The position numbers and the translations under genes are program-made. DNA of 11,007 nucleotides, from the NCBI GenBank assembly GCA_031271275.1, contig JAISWA010000114.1, positions 1-11,007 on the forward strand, given 5' to 3'. The notes beneath the pieces are model-generated. The model did not search any database. It saw only the letters and a list, made by a program, of their open reading frames with translations, and was not told where the DNA came from. The DNA comes from Clostridiales bacterium (lineage in GTDB: Bacteria; Bacillota; Clostridia; Lachnospirales; WQUN01). Below are positions 1-6,043 of this stretch, in pieces; position 1 is the first letter of the stretch; each line of letters opens with the position of its first letter.

Positions 1-276
1 CAGTGGAACGACGGGACGAAAACCGCGACCATTACCGGTGTCCATAAAAACGGAAGCCCCGTGGAAATTGTACTGGTCAGCGGCGGCACGGAAATTACGG
101 TAAACGGCGCGGTCTATGATATCGGCGCATACGCGGGGGCGGAAAACCTGCGCGGCTTATGCACCGCCTATAACCGCGACGGCGCGCTGTACCTGCCCTT
201 CCGCGCGGTGGCAAACGCCTTCGGCTGCAACGTGGCTTGGGACGAAGCAAATTCCGCCGCGACGATAACGAGGTAA
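1..276 (+). CDS. C-terminal part of a copper amine oxidase N-terminal-like domain protein (partial)
   Basis: The reading frame is open from base 1 and stops with TAA at 274-276, giving the last 91 residues of a protein whose start lies outside the window. Residues around 63-91 read YLPFRAVANAFGCNVAWDEA followed by ATITR, the typical pattern of the copper amine oxidase N-terminal-like domain (Pfam Cu_amine_oxidN1: P-x-R-x(3)-A-x-G-x-V-x-WD-x(4)-A-x-I). The first residues (QWNDGTKTATITG) look like the end of a previous copy, so the protein probably carries tandem copies. In Clostridia such domains sit on secreted or cell-surface proteins and rarely have oxidase activity. No catalytic domain is visible here, so the function of the whole protein cannot be given. 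An internal GTG at 61 is not a convincing start because the homology-like sequence continues upstream of it. Confidence 0.75.
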   Translation, partial: QWNDGTKTATITGVHKNGSPVEIVLVSGGTEITVNGAVYDIGAYAGAENLRGLCTAYNRDGALYLPFRAVANAFGCNVAWDEANSAATITR

Positions 277-288
277 CGCGAACGCCTG

Positions 289-400
289 CTGTCATTCTGA
301 GCGAAGCGAAGAATCTTCACGTATACAAGTTGGAAGATTCTTCGCCTACGGCTCAGAATGACAGTGCGGTGCGCTTCTTCCCTTCGCTCAAAATGACAGG
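289..400. repeat. Palindromic dispersed repeat (REP/MITE-like), hairpin plus extra half-copy
   Basis: The left arm (289-317) contains GTCATTCTGAGCGAAGCGAA and the right arm (334-364) is its near-perfect reverse complement, with small mismatches in the middle (GCGAAGC opposite GCCTACGGC). A 16-base loop separates them, so a long hairpin can form. A further degenerate half-copy in the right-arm orientation follows at 377-400. The same core occurs at 4244-4307 and many times at 7020-7320. It has no coding capacity or obvious terminator U-tract. Its role is unknown. Confidence 0.85.
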
Positions 401-406
401 TTGCGC

Positions 407-435
407 TTGTCCGCAGCGTGGTAAGCCGTTATAAT
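407..435 (+). promoter_or_regulatory. Predicted sigma-A promoter of the small toxin gene
   Basis: TTGTCC at 407-412 and a perfect TATAAT at 430-435 are separated by 17 bases. Transcription would start near 442, about 50 bases upstream of the 30-codon toxin gene. The promoter starts only a few bases after the end of the dispersed repeat. An alternative -35 (TTGCGC, 401-406) would need a 23-base spacer and is less likely. Confidence 0.6.
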
Positions 436-461
436 ACGCCTGCAAGCTGTGGGCGGTGTTT

Positions 462-489
462 GGCCGGACTTCCGAAAGGAGGCGAGGCC
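462..489 (+). promoter_or_regulatory. Hairpin sequestering the toxin Shine-Dalgarno sequence
   Basis: In the toxin leader, CTTCC (469-473) can pair with GGAGG (478-482) across a GAAA tetraloop (474-477). Outside a three-by-three internal loop (GGA/CGA), GGCC at 462-465 can pair with GGCC at 486-489. This places the Shine-Dalgarno GGAGG inside a stem closed by a stable GNRA loop, ending one base before the ATG at 491. Structured leaders that hide the ribosome binding site are a known feature of type I toxin mRNAs. The fold is read by eye, not computed. Confidence 0.6.
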
Positions 490-490
490 G

Positions 491-583
491 ATGACTGTAT
501 TTGAAGCGTTAATGATTGCGCTAACCTTCGGGTTACTGCTCGTTGCGATGATGAACAAGTCGGATAAACACAACAAAAAATAA
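491..583 (+). CDS. Putative holin-like type I toxin, 30 residues
   Basis: The ORF encodes 30 residues starting MTVFEALMIALTFGLLLVAM and ending in a charged tail (NKSDKHNKK). It has one hydrophobic helix of about 15 residues (6-21) preceded by the short polar MTVFEAL start. This is the pattern of the putative holin-like toxin family (Pfam Hol_Tox) and resembles Bacillus subtilis small type I toxins such as BsrE, which also begin MSTFQALMLML-like. Such peptides insert into the membrane and are toxic when overproduced. AAAGGAGG at 475-482 lies 8 bases before the ATG. It has its own promoter, an SD-masking hairpin, a terminator that overlaps its stop codon, and a promoter on the other strand for a candidate antisense RNA. 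It is too short for usual gene finders. Family assignment is by recognition of sequence pattern; toxicity is inferred. Confidence 0.8.
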   Translation: MTVFEALMIALTFGLLLVAMMNKSDKHNKK

Positions 584-619
584 GCCGCCCTACGGTAAGG
601 TGATGGCTTATTTTTTGTT
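572..619. terminator. Bidirectional intrinsic terminator shared by the toxin and the opposing transcript
   Basis: A perfect 15-bp inverted repeat (AACAAAAAATAAGCC at 572-586; GGCTTATTTTTTGTT at 605-619) surrounds an 18-base loop that may pair further (CCT/AGG). Because the outer arms are A-rich on one side and T-rich on the other, a U-tract follows the G+C part of the stem in either direction. The left arm includes the last codons and stop of the toxin gene. It would end toxin mRNA on the plus strand and both the antisense RNA and phosphate-operon read-through on the minus strand. Confidence 0.8.
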
Positions 620-711
620 CGTTAGTTGAAATTTAATTAACGTCCGGTCATAACCGCCCGGCTTGCGTTTCAAGAGAAGCGGGTGTTACAAGCACTCGCT
701 TCCTCTATTCT
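572..711 (-). ncRNA. Candidate cis-antisense antitoxin RNA of the holin-like toxin
   Basis: A consensus promoter on the minus strand (718-747) should start an RNA near 711 that runs toward the toxin gene and ends at the shared terminator, giving about 140 nucleotides. It would overlap the 3' end of the toxin mRNA over the terminator region and the last few toxin codons. Within it, 673-681 and 697-706 form an inverted repeat (AGAGAAGCG / CGCTTCCTCT with one bulged base), a likely 5' stem-loop. No ORF with a ribosome binding site is apparent. Convergent RNAs overlapping toxin 3' ends are the arrangement known for txpA/RatA and bsrG/SR4 in B. subtilis. Exact ends are inferred from the promoter and terminator. 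Confidence 0.65.
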
Positions 712-717
712 TTCCAC

Positions 718-747
718 ATTATAATCGCGATATGCGCCCAGTGTCAA
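718..747 (-). promoter_or_regulatory. Consensus sigma-A promoter for the antisense RNA
   Basis: Read on the minus strand, TTGACA (747-742) and TATAAT (723-718) are both perfect consensus hexamers separated by 18 bases. The -35 box begins on the base immediately after the phoR stop codon (TAA at 750-748). It points at the toxin gene and has no other gene to drive. Confidence 0.75.
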
Positions 748-2085
748 TTACTGAAACACACACCTCACCGCCGTGCCTTCGCCTTCCACGCTCGTGAGTT
801 GGACCGTTCCGCCAAGGTGTTCCGCGATATGCTTGACGATGGAAAGCCCCAGGCCGGTGCCGCCCGTGTTTTTAGAGCGGGACGCGTCCACCCGGTAGAA
901 CCGTTCAAATATCCTGCCCTGATGCTCCGGCGGAATGCCGATGCCGGTGTCCGCCACCTCCACCGTCCAGGAATCTTCCGCCGCCGCAACCGAAACGGTT
1001 ACGCTGCCGTTTTCCTTATTATATTTTATGGCGTTGTCCAACAGGTTGTACAGCAGTTCGTCCGCCATGCTCCGGACGGAAACGACGGGGCAGGGGCGTT
1101 CGCCTTCCAAATGGATTGCGACCTTTTTCCCTTCGGCCTTTTCCCTGAGCGATTCCGCGACGGACTCCGCCATGCCGTACAAGTCAAATTCCGAACGGTC
1201 GCCGCGCGGCCTTTGCTCGTCAAACTCGGAAAGCCGTATGATGTCGTTGGTAATAGCGGTCAGCCGGGTTGCCTGCTTTAAAAGTTTCCCCGCGAAAGCT
1301 TGAACGTCCTCGCCTTTTGCCATGCCGGTCTCTATCATCTCCGCCAACGCGCGGATGGTGGTGAGCGGCGTTTTTAACTCGTGGGAAACGTTGGCGGAAA
1401 ATTCCCTGCGCTGCTTTTCCGCCTCGAAGCGCTCCGTCACGTCGAGGAACAAAATGACCGCGCCGCTGCGTACCCCGGCGCTGTCCCGCGCGGGGTTGAA
1501 AAACACTTCGTAAACCCTGCCGCCGCGCTCAAAATCAACGGTCGCGCTCCTTCCCGCGACGCATTCCTTTACGCCGTGCTGGAACAGGATATCCCGGCAG
1601 ACATGCAGGATTTTTTGCCGGGCGAGGTCCTTCCCGCCGAAAATACCGTTGGCGCTGCGGTTCGCCGAAAGGATAAGCCCGGTGCTGTCAAGGAGTATCA
1701 ACCCCTCCTTCATGCTGCCGATAACCGCCTCGACGGTGGCGGCGCGGTCCTGCAGCCCGGCTATTTTGGCGTCCGCTTCCCGCCGCCCGTTGATTATTTT
1801 TTTGGCGAAGGGGAGCAGTTCCTTATAGACGGGGGATTGGCCGTTCTCGAAATCGAGCCCTTCCATATGCCCGGCAAACTTTAAGGCGAGCCGCTTCGAT
1901 ATATAAAAAGCCAAGAATACAAAAAGGGCGGCCGCCGTAAGCGCCGCCGGGCAGAACAGCTTGACCCCGTCAAGGAAGGACGCGCTTCCATTCTGCCGTG
2001 AAAAAATATACCCGCACAACAGCGCCGCGCAGCACGCGCATAAAACCAATAAACCGGCGAAGGGCAGAAAAATACGTTTCCTCAT
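748..2085 (-). CDS. phoR: Phosphate-regulon sensor histidine kinase PhoR
   Basis: This is a 445-residue membrane histidine kinase, last gene of the phosphate operon. It has two N-terminal membrane helices (about 5-28 and 41-62) joined by only about 12 external residues, then a linker, a PAS domain (about 115-215) and a HisKA dimerisation domain with the H-box FSANVSHELKTP (phosphorylated His235). The HATPase domain follows, with N-box (Asn347, Asn351), DTGIGIP (Asp379) and GGTGLGL (408-414). All residues needed for autophosphorylation are present. PhoR phosphorylates PhoP when phosphate is scarce. The very short outer loop means it probably does not bind a ligand outside and instead reads Pst/PhoU status. 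The start is 6 bases after the phoP stop with only a weak, distant GGGG, so translation is probably coupled. The phoR name rests on operon context as well as domain order. Confidence 0.92.
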   Translation of the reverse strand: MRKRIFLPFAGLLVLCACCAALLCGYIFSRQNGSASFLDGVKLFCPAALTAAALFVFLAFYISKRLALKFAGHMEGLDFENGQSPVYKELLPFAKKIINGRREADAKIAGLQDRAATVEAVIGSMKEGLILLDSTGLILSANRSANGIFGGKDLARQKILHVCRDILFQHGVKECVAGRSATVDFERGGRVYEVFFNPARDSAGVRSGAVILFLDVTERFEAEKQRREFSANVSHELKTPLTTIRALAEMIETGMAKGEDVQAFAGKLLKQATRLTAITNDIIRLSEFDEQRPRGDRSEFDLYGMAESVAESLREKAEGKKVAIHLEGERPCPVVSVRSMADELLYNLLDNAIKYNKENGSVTVSVAAAEDSWTVEVADTGIGIPPEHQGRIFERFYRVDASRSKNTGGTGLGLSIVKHIAEHLGGTVQLTSVEGEGTAVRCVFQ

Positions 2086-2091
2086 AAAAAA

Positions 2092-2784
2092 TCAATCATT
2101 CCCCAGGGTGTACCCTACATTGCGCACCGTCTTAATCAGCGCGCCCGCCGCGCCGAGCTTTTGCCGCAGCGAACGGATGTGCATGTCGAGCGTGCGGCTT
2201 TCCCCCACGAAGTCGCTGCCCCAAACCGCGTCCATCATTTTGTCCCGGTTAAGCACCAACCCCGCGTTTATCATCATGTAACGCAGCAGCTCATATTCCT
2301 TAAACGTAAGCCCGGTCACTTTTTCGTCTCCGGCAAGCACTTCCCGCCGGGCGTCGTCCAAGGTCAAACGCCCGCACGCAAGCTTTGCCGGTTCGGAAAC
2401 CGGCGCTTCGCCGCGCCTTAGCACGGCGTTGACCCGGGAAACCAGTTCCATCACCCCGAAGGGCTTCGGGATATAGTCGTCCGCCCCCATATCGAGCCCT
2501 TTCACCCTGTCGATTTCGCTCGTTTTCGCCGTGAGCATGATAACCGGAAGCCGCCGGGTGGCGGGCGCGGCGCGCAGCCCTTTTAAAATGATCAGCCCGC
2601 TGTCGCCGGGCAGCATAACGTCGAGCATTACCAACGCGGGCGCGCCGTTTTTCCGAAGGGCTTCCCCGAAGGCGTCCCCGTTCTCAAACCCTTGCGCCTC
2701 AAAACCGGCGGACGTAAGCGCGTAAAGGACGATTTCCAGTATATCGGCGTCGTCTTCCACCACATAAATTTTCTTCAGTGCCAT
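2092..2784 (-). CDS. phoP: Phosphate-regulon response regulator PhoP (OmpR family)
   Basis: This 230-residue response regulator has an N-terminal receiver domain (about 4-120) with the acidic pair Asp11/Asp12, phospho-acceptor Asp55 (MLDVMLPG), Thr85 and Lys107 (KPF). A C-terminal winged-helix DNA-binding domain (about 130-228) ends with the typical RTLDMHIRSLRQKL recognition helix. It would be phosphorylated by PhoR and activate the pst operon through TTTACA-type repeats such as those upstream of pstS. The start chosen is ATG 2784 (MALKKIYVVEDD), 13 bases after the phoU stop. A longer frame to 2886 would overlap phoU and adds residues with no receiver homology, so it is rejected. The SD (GGGA) is unusually close to the ATG, again suggesting coupling. 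Some species call this gene phoB. Confidence 0.93.
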   Translation of the reverse strand: MALKKIYVVEDDADILEIVLYALTSAGFEAQGFENGDAFGEALRKNGAPALVMLDVMLPGDSGLIILKGLRAAPATRRLPVIMLTAKTSEIDRVKGLDMGADDYIPKPFGVMELVSRVNAVLRRGEAPVSEPAKLACGRLTLDDARREVLAGDEKVTGLTFKEYELLRYMMINAGLVLNRDKMMDAVWGSDFVGESRTLDMHIRSLRQKLGAAGALIKTVRNVGYTLGND

Positions 2785-2797
2785 CACTTCCCGAAAA

Positions 2798-3454
2798 TTA
2801 TTCCGCCGTTTCCGGCTCGCGCTTTCCCGTGATAGAGAATACCACCCATTCGGCGATATTTTCCGCGTGGTCGCCAATGCGCTCAAAATATTTCGCGATC
2901 ATCAGCAAATCGATTGCCTGCTCTCCGTTGGCGCTGTCGGCGCGTATCAGCGCAATCAAATCGTTCTTTACCGTGTCGAAAAGCCGGTCCACCACGTCGT
3001 CATAACCCACCACGGCTTCGGCGAGCTTTAAATCTTTTTTCACGAAGGCGTCTATGCTGTCGGTGACCATTTTTATGGCGGCGTCCGCCATTTGCGGGAT
3101 GTGCTCAAGCTTTTTAATATAGGGCGTGCCCGCGAGCAGCAGCACGATTTCCGCGATATCCGCCGCCTGGTCGCTTATGCGCTCCATGTCGGTAATCATC
3201 TTGAGCGCGGCGGAAATCAGCCGCAAATCCCGCGCCACCGGCTGCTGCTGCAAAAGCAGCTTCAGGCAAAGGGTTTCGATGTCCCGCTCCATTTGGTCTA
3301 CTTCTTCTTCCAAGGCAAACGTCTGCCGCGCTTTTTTGATGTCCTGCTCCTCAAGGGCGTGTATGGCGGAGCTGATGGCGTTCTCAATCAGCGCCCCCAT
3401 CTCAATGAGCATGTTGTTCAACTGCTCCAACTGCCGGTCGAATTTATTGCGCAT
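2798..3454 (-). CDS. phoU: Phosphate signalling regulator PhoU
   Basis: This 218-residue, all-helical cytoplasmic protein contains two PhoU repeats, each with the metal-binding signature: MERISDQAADIAE (90-102) and FERIGDHAENIAE (190-202). The N-terminus (RNKFDRQLEQL) is typical. PhoU links the Pst transporter to the PhoR kinase and keeps signalling off when phosphate is plentiful. The chosen ATG at 3454 overlaps the pstB stop in a TGATG arrangement, and its GGGAGG ribosome site, 8 bases upstream, lies inside the last codons of pstB, so translation should be coupled to pstB. A longer frame to 3487 would lie within pstB and is unlikely. Length matches the family. Confidence 0.95.
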   Translation of the reverse strand: MRNKFDRQLEQLNNMLIEMGALIENAISSAIHALEEQDIKKARQTFALEEEVDQMERDIETLCLKLLLQQQPVARDLRLISAALKMITDMERISDQAADIAEIVLLLAGTPYIKKLEHIPQMADAAIKMVTDSIDAFVKKDLKLAEAVVGYDDVVDRLFDTVKNDLIALIRADSANGEQAIDLLMIAKYFERIGDHAENIAEWVVFSITGKREPETAE

Positions 3455-4203
3455 CAGCCAAACCTCCCGGTTATATAGTCCTCGCATCGTTTATCTTTCG
3501 GCATGGAAAATATCCGGTCGGTTTCCCCGTACTCCACCATTTCCCCGAGCAGGAAGAACGCCGTCTTGTCGGAAACCCGCGTCGCCTGCTGCATGTTGTG
3601 GGTTACGATAACCACCGTGTACTTTTGTTTAAGCTCCGTGACCAGATCTTCGATTTTTGAGGTGGAAATAGGGTCGAGGGCGGAGGTGGGTTCGTCCATC
3701 AGCAGCACGTCCGGCGAGACGGAAAGCGCCCTCGCGATACACAGCCTTTGCTGCTGCCCGCCCGAAAGGGAAAGCGCGCTCCGCCAAAGCCGGTCTTTCG
3801 TCTCTCCCCAGATAGCCGCGCCCTGCAGGGAATTTTCCACAATCTCGTCCAACTTCAGCCGCGACTTAATGCCGTGGGTGCGCGGGCCGTAGGCGATATT
3901 GTCGTAAATACTCATGGGGAAGGGGTTCGGCTTTTGGAACACCATCCCCACGCGCTTGCGCAGCAGGTTTACGTCAATGTTCCCGTAAATGTTCCGCCCG
4001 TCCAACAAAATTTCCCCGGTAATTTTACAGCCCTCGACCAAGTCGTTCATGCGGTTGAGGGTTTTCAGCAAGGTGGACTTCCCGCAGCCCGACGGCCCGA
4101 TGAACGCGGTGATTTCGTTGGCGCCTATGCTCATGTTAATGCTATGCAGCGCCTTAAACTCGTTATACCACAAGTCCACGCCGGTAAGCTTAAATTTTTC
4201 CAA
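3454..4203 (-). CDS. pstB: Phosphate ABC transporter ATP-binding protein PstB (TTG start)
   Basis: This is the ATPase of the high-affinity phosphate importer. From the proposed TTG start at 4203 the protein has 249 residues, the normal PstB length. It has Walker A GPSGCGKST (36-44), Q-loop Gln90 in VFQKPNPFP, signature LSGGQ (146-150), Walker B LLMDEP (Asp170, Glu171), D-loop SALD and switch His202. The open frame continues upstream to an ATG at 4278, but those extra 25 residues (MDSRSFASLRMT...) are translated from the palindromic repeat and do not belong to PstB. TTG with GGGTGA upstream gives EKFKLTGVDLWYN, the expected N-terminus. It powers PstA-PstC and is separated from pstA by about 139 bases holding the repeat. 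Confidence 0.94.
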   Translation of the reverse strand: MEKFKLTGVDLWYNEFKALHSINMSIGANEITAFIGPSGCGKSTLLKTLNRMNDLVEGCKITGEILLDGRNIYGNIDVNLLRKRVGMVFQKPNPFPMSIYDNIAYGPRTHGIKSRLKLDEIVENSLQGAAIWGETKDRLWRSALSLSGGQQQRLCIARALSVSPDVLLMDEPTSALDPISTSKIEDLVTELKQKYTVVIVTHNMQQATRVSDKTAFFLLGEMVEYGETDRIFSMPKDKRCEDYITGRFG

Positions 4204-4228
4204 GTATATTTCACCCGCAGTAAAGCGA

Positions 4229-4331
4229 ATCAACTTAATTCTTGTCATCCTGAGCGAAGCGAAGGATCTGCTATCCATAAGGATTCTTTGCTTCGCTCAG
4301 AATGACACGGAGGGTGTGTTTTTAAGTTGAT
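4229..4331. repeat. Palindromic repeat inside the pst operon, with 10-bp terminal inverted repeats
   Basis: The core (4243-4307) is another copy of the dispersed element: GTCATCCTGAGCGAAGCGAA facing a reverse-complement arm ending in CTCAGAATGAC. It is bracketed by a perfect 10-bp inverted repeat, ATCAACTTAA (4229-4238) and TTAAGTTGAT (4322-4331), so the whole 103 bp could fold as one nested hairpin. It lies between pstA and pstB in the transcribed operon, where such hairpins may affect mRNA processing or stability; that effect is inference. Confidence 0.85.
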
Positions 4332-4342
4332 CAGCTATACAT

Positions 4343-5149
4343 TTATTTTTTCGCGATTTTTTTCGCGGCTTTGGCGGAAAGGGTGTTAATCCCTATGACC
4401 ACCGCGAGCAGCACCACCGCCGTGGCGTAAGCCTGCCCGGTGTACAGCCCTTCGCTTGAGAGGGCGTACATGTGTATCGCCAGCGTCCTTCCGGAACCCA
4501 ACAGCCCCGGAACCTGCGCCACCGTGCCCGCCGTAAAAATAAGCGCGGCGGTTTCCCCCACGATGCGCCCGATGGCGAGGATGACCCCCGCCAGTATGCC
4601 GGGGGCGGCGGCGGGAAGCACAATCCTGAAAACCGTGCGAAGCCGCCCCGCCCCAAGCCCGAAGGAACCTTCCCGGTAAATATCGGGGACGGATTTTAAA
4701 CTTTCTTCCGTAGTGCGCATAATCAGCGGCAGAATCATGATGGAAAGCGTACAGCTTCCCGCGAGCAGGGAAAGCCCCCAACCGAGGAACGACACGAAGA
4801 ACATCCAACCGAACAGCCCGTAAATAATAGAAGGGATGCCCGAAAGCGTTTCGGCGGTGGCGCGCACCCATTTCACGATTTTGCTGCCCCGCTTCGCGTA
4901 CTCCACCAGGTAAATCGCGGAAAACACGCCCACCGGCACCGCGATTAACAGCGATAGCGCCACGGTCATCACCGTGGTGATGAGCGCCGGGAGCAGGGAA
5001 ACGTTCTCGGTGGTATATTCCAACGCGAACAGCGACGGCTTCAGGTACGGAATACCCCTCGCCAAGATGTAGCCAATCAGGAAAATCAGCAGCGAAAAGG
5101 TGACCGCCGCGCTGAGCCAGGTGATAACCAACAGGATTTTTGATTTCAT
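4343..5149 (-). CDS. pstA: Phosphate ABC transporter permease PstA
   Basis: This 268-residue inner-membrane permease has six predicted helices (about 5-30, 52-82, 102-124, 128-146, 181-207 and 239-258). The cytoplasmic EAA-type loop that contacts PstB is around 158-182 (YREGSFGLGAGRLRTVFRIV, then LPAAAPGI). GRIVGETAALIFTAG (194-208) is characteristic of PstA. It pairs with PstC to form the phosphate channel. The ATG at 5149 lies 9 bases after the pstC stop, with AGAGG overlapping that stop codon as its likely ribosome site. Downstream, a hairpin repeat separates it from pstB. Confidence 0.94.
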   Translation of the reverse strand: MKSKILLVITWLSAAVTFSLLIFLIGYILARGIPYLKPSLFALEYTTENVSLLPALITTVMTVALSLLIAVPVGVFSAIYLVEYAKRGSKIVKWVRATAETLSGIPSIIYGLFGWMFFVSFLGWGLSLLAGSCTLSIMILPLIMRTTEESLKSVPDIYREGSFGLGAGRLRTVFRIVLPAAAPGILAGVILAIGRIVGETAALIFTAGTVAQVPGLLGSGRTLAIHMYALSSEGLYTGQAYATAVVLLAVVIGINTLSAKAAKKIAKK

Positions 5150-5158
5150 GGGCAGCCT

Positions 5159-6025
5159 CTATTGAGCGTTCTTACGGTTTATGACCGAGAACAAAAGATT
5201 GATAAGCAGTATGAATACAAAGAGCACCACGCCGGTGGCGATAAGCGCCTCCCGGTGCAAGCCCTCGGCGTACCCCATTTCGATGACCACGTTGGCGGTG
5301 AGGGTGCGCACGCCTTTTAGGAATTCGCCGGGCATACGCAGCAGCGTTTGGTTGCCCGCCACCATTTTGATCGCCATGGTTTCGCCGATTGCCCGCCCGA
5401 TGCCGAGGACGATTGCCGCCATCACGCCGGACTTCGCCGCCGGAAGCATTACGCCGAACACGGCGCGTTCCCGGTCGGCGCCAAGCGCCACCGCGCCCTC
5501 ATATAACTCGGACGGAACCGCGCGCAGGGCGGATTCCGTTATCCCGATAATGGTGGGGAGTATCATCATCCCGAGCAGCAGCGACGCGGTGAGTATGCTG
5601 TTCCCGTCCCCGCCGAAGGTGTTGCGCACGAAGGGGACGATAATCACCATTCCGAAGAAACCGTAAACCACGGAGGGGACGCCCGCCAGTAAATCCACGG
5701 CGGGCTTTAAAATTTTGTACAGCTTTTTGGGGCAGACATAGGTAAGGAAAACGGCGGTAAAAATACCGACGGGCACGCCGAACAGCATCGCCCCCGCCGT
5801 AACATAGACGCTCCCGACAATCATGGGCAGTATCTCAAAGGACGGGGGGGTATTGCCGGGGGACCAGTCCGTCCCGAACAGGAATTTGAAAATACCGATT
5901 TTAAACATCGCCGGCACGCCGCCCGCGAACAGGAACACGCAAATCAGCCCCACCGCCAGAATGGCGGCAAGGGCTGATACCATGAAAACGACGCGCATTA
6001 TTTTTTCATTATAGTCCCGTTTCAA
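5159..6025 (-). CDS. pstC: Phosphate ABC transporter permease PstC (TTG start)
   Basis: This 288-residue permease partner of PstA has six predicted helices (about 10-34, 65-96, 105-133, 142-163, 196-220 and 260-283). Its EAA loop (EGAVALGADRERAVFGVMLP, about 176-195) and RAIGETMA motif (211-218) are typical of PstC. The start is taken as TTG at 6025, because GGAG lies 9 bases upstream and the gene then begins 18 bases after the pstS stop. An ATG at 6032 is in another frame and gives only a seven-codon ORF. An in-frame ATG at codon 10 is a weaker alternative because it would shorten the first helix approach and has no well-placed ribosome site. Confidence 0.93.
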   Translation of the reverse strand: MKRDYNEKIMRVVFMVSALAAILAVGLICVFLFAGGVPAMFKIGIFKFLFGTDWSPGNTPPSFEILPMIVGSVYVTAGAMLFGVPVGIFTAVFLTYVCPKKLYKILKPAVDLLAGVPSVVYGFFGMVIIVPFVRNTFGGDGNSILTASLLLGMMILPTIIGITESALRAVPSELYEGAVALGADRERAVFGVMLPAAKSGVMAAIVLGIGRAIGETMAIKMVAGNQTLLRMPGEFLKGVRTLTANVVIEMGYAEGLHREALIATGVVLFVFILLINLLFSVINRKNAQ

Positions 6026-6043
6026 ATTTCATCGCTCCGCGTG

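Noticed and set aside
289..364. Hairpin as an intrinsic terminator of the left-edge gene
   Set aside because: It has no U-tract after the stem and is a copy of the dispersed repeat.
2785..2886. N-terminal extension of PhoP
   Set aside because: It overlaps phoU and the added 34 residues show no receiver-domain character.
4204..4278. N-terminal extension of PstB
   Set aside because: The extra residues are a translation of the palindromic repeat and precede a normal PstB N-terminus with a usable TTG start.
1961..5666. Many long plus-strand frames opposite the phosphate operon
   Set aside because: They are high-G+C shadow frames of well-supported minus-strand genes, without ribosome sites or recognisable domains.
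6014..6032. ATG at 6032 as the pstC start
   Set aside because: It is out of frame with PstC and stops after seven codons.
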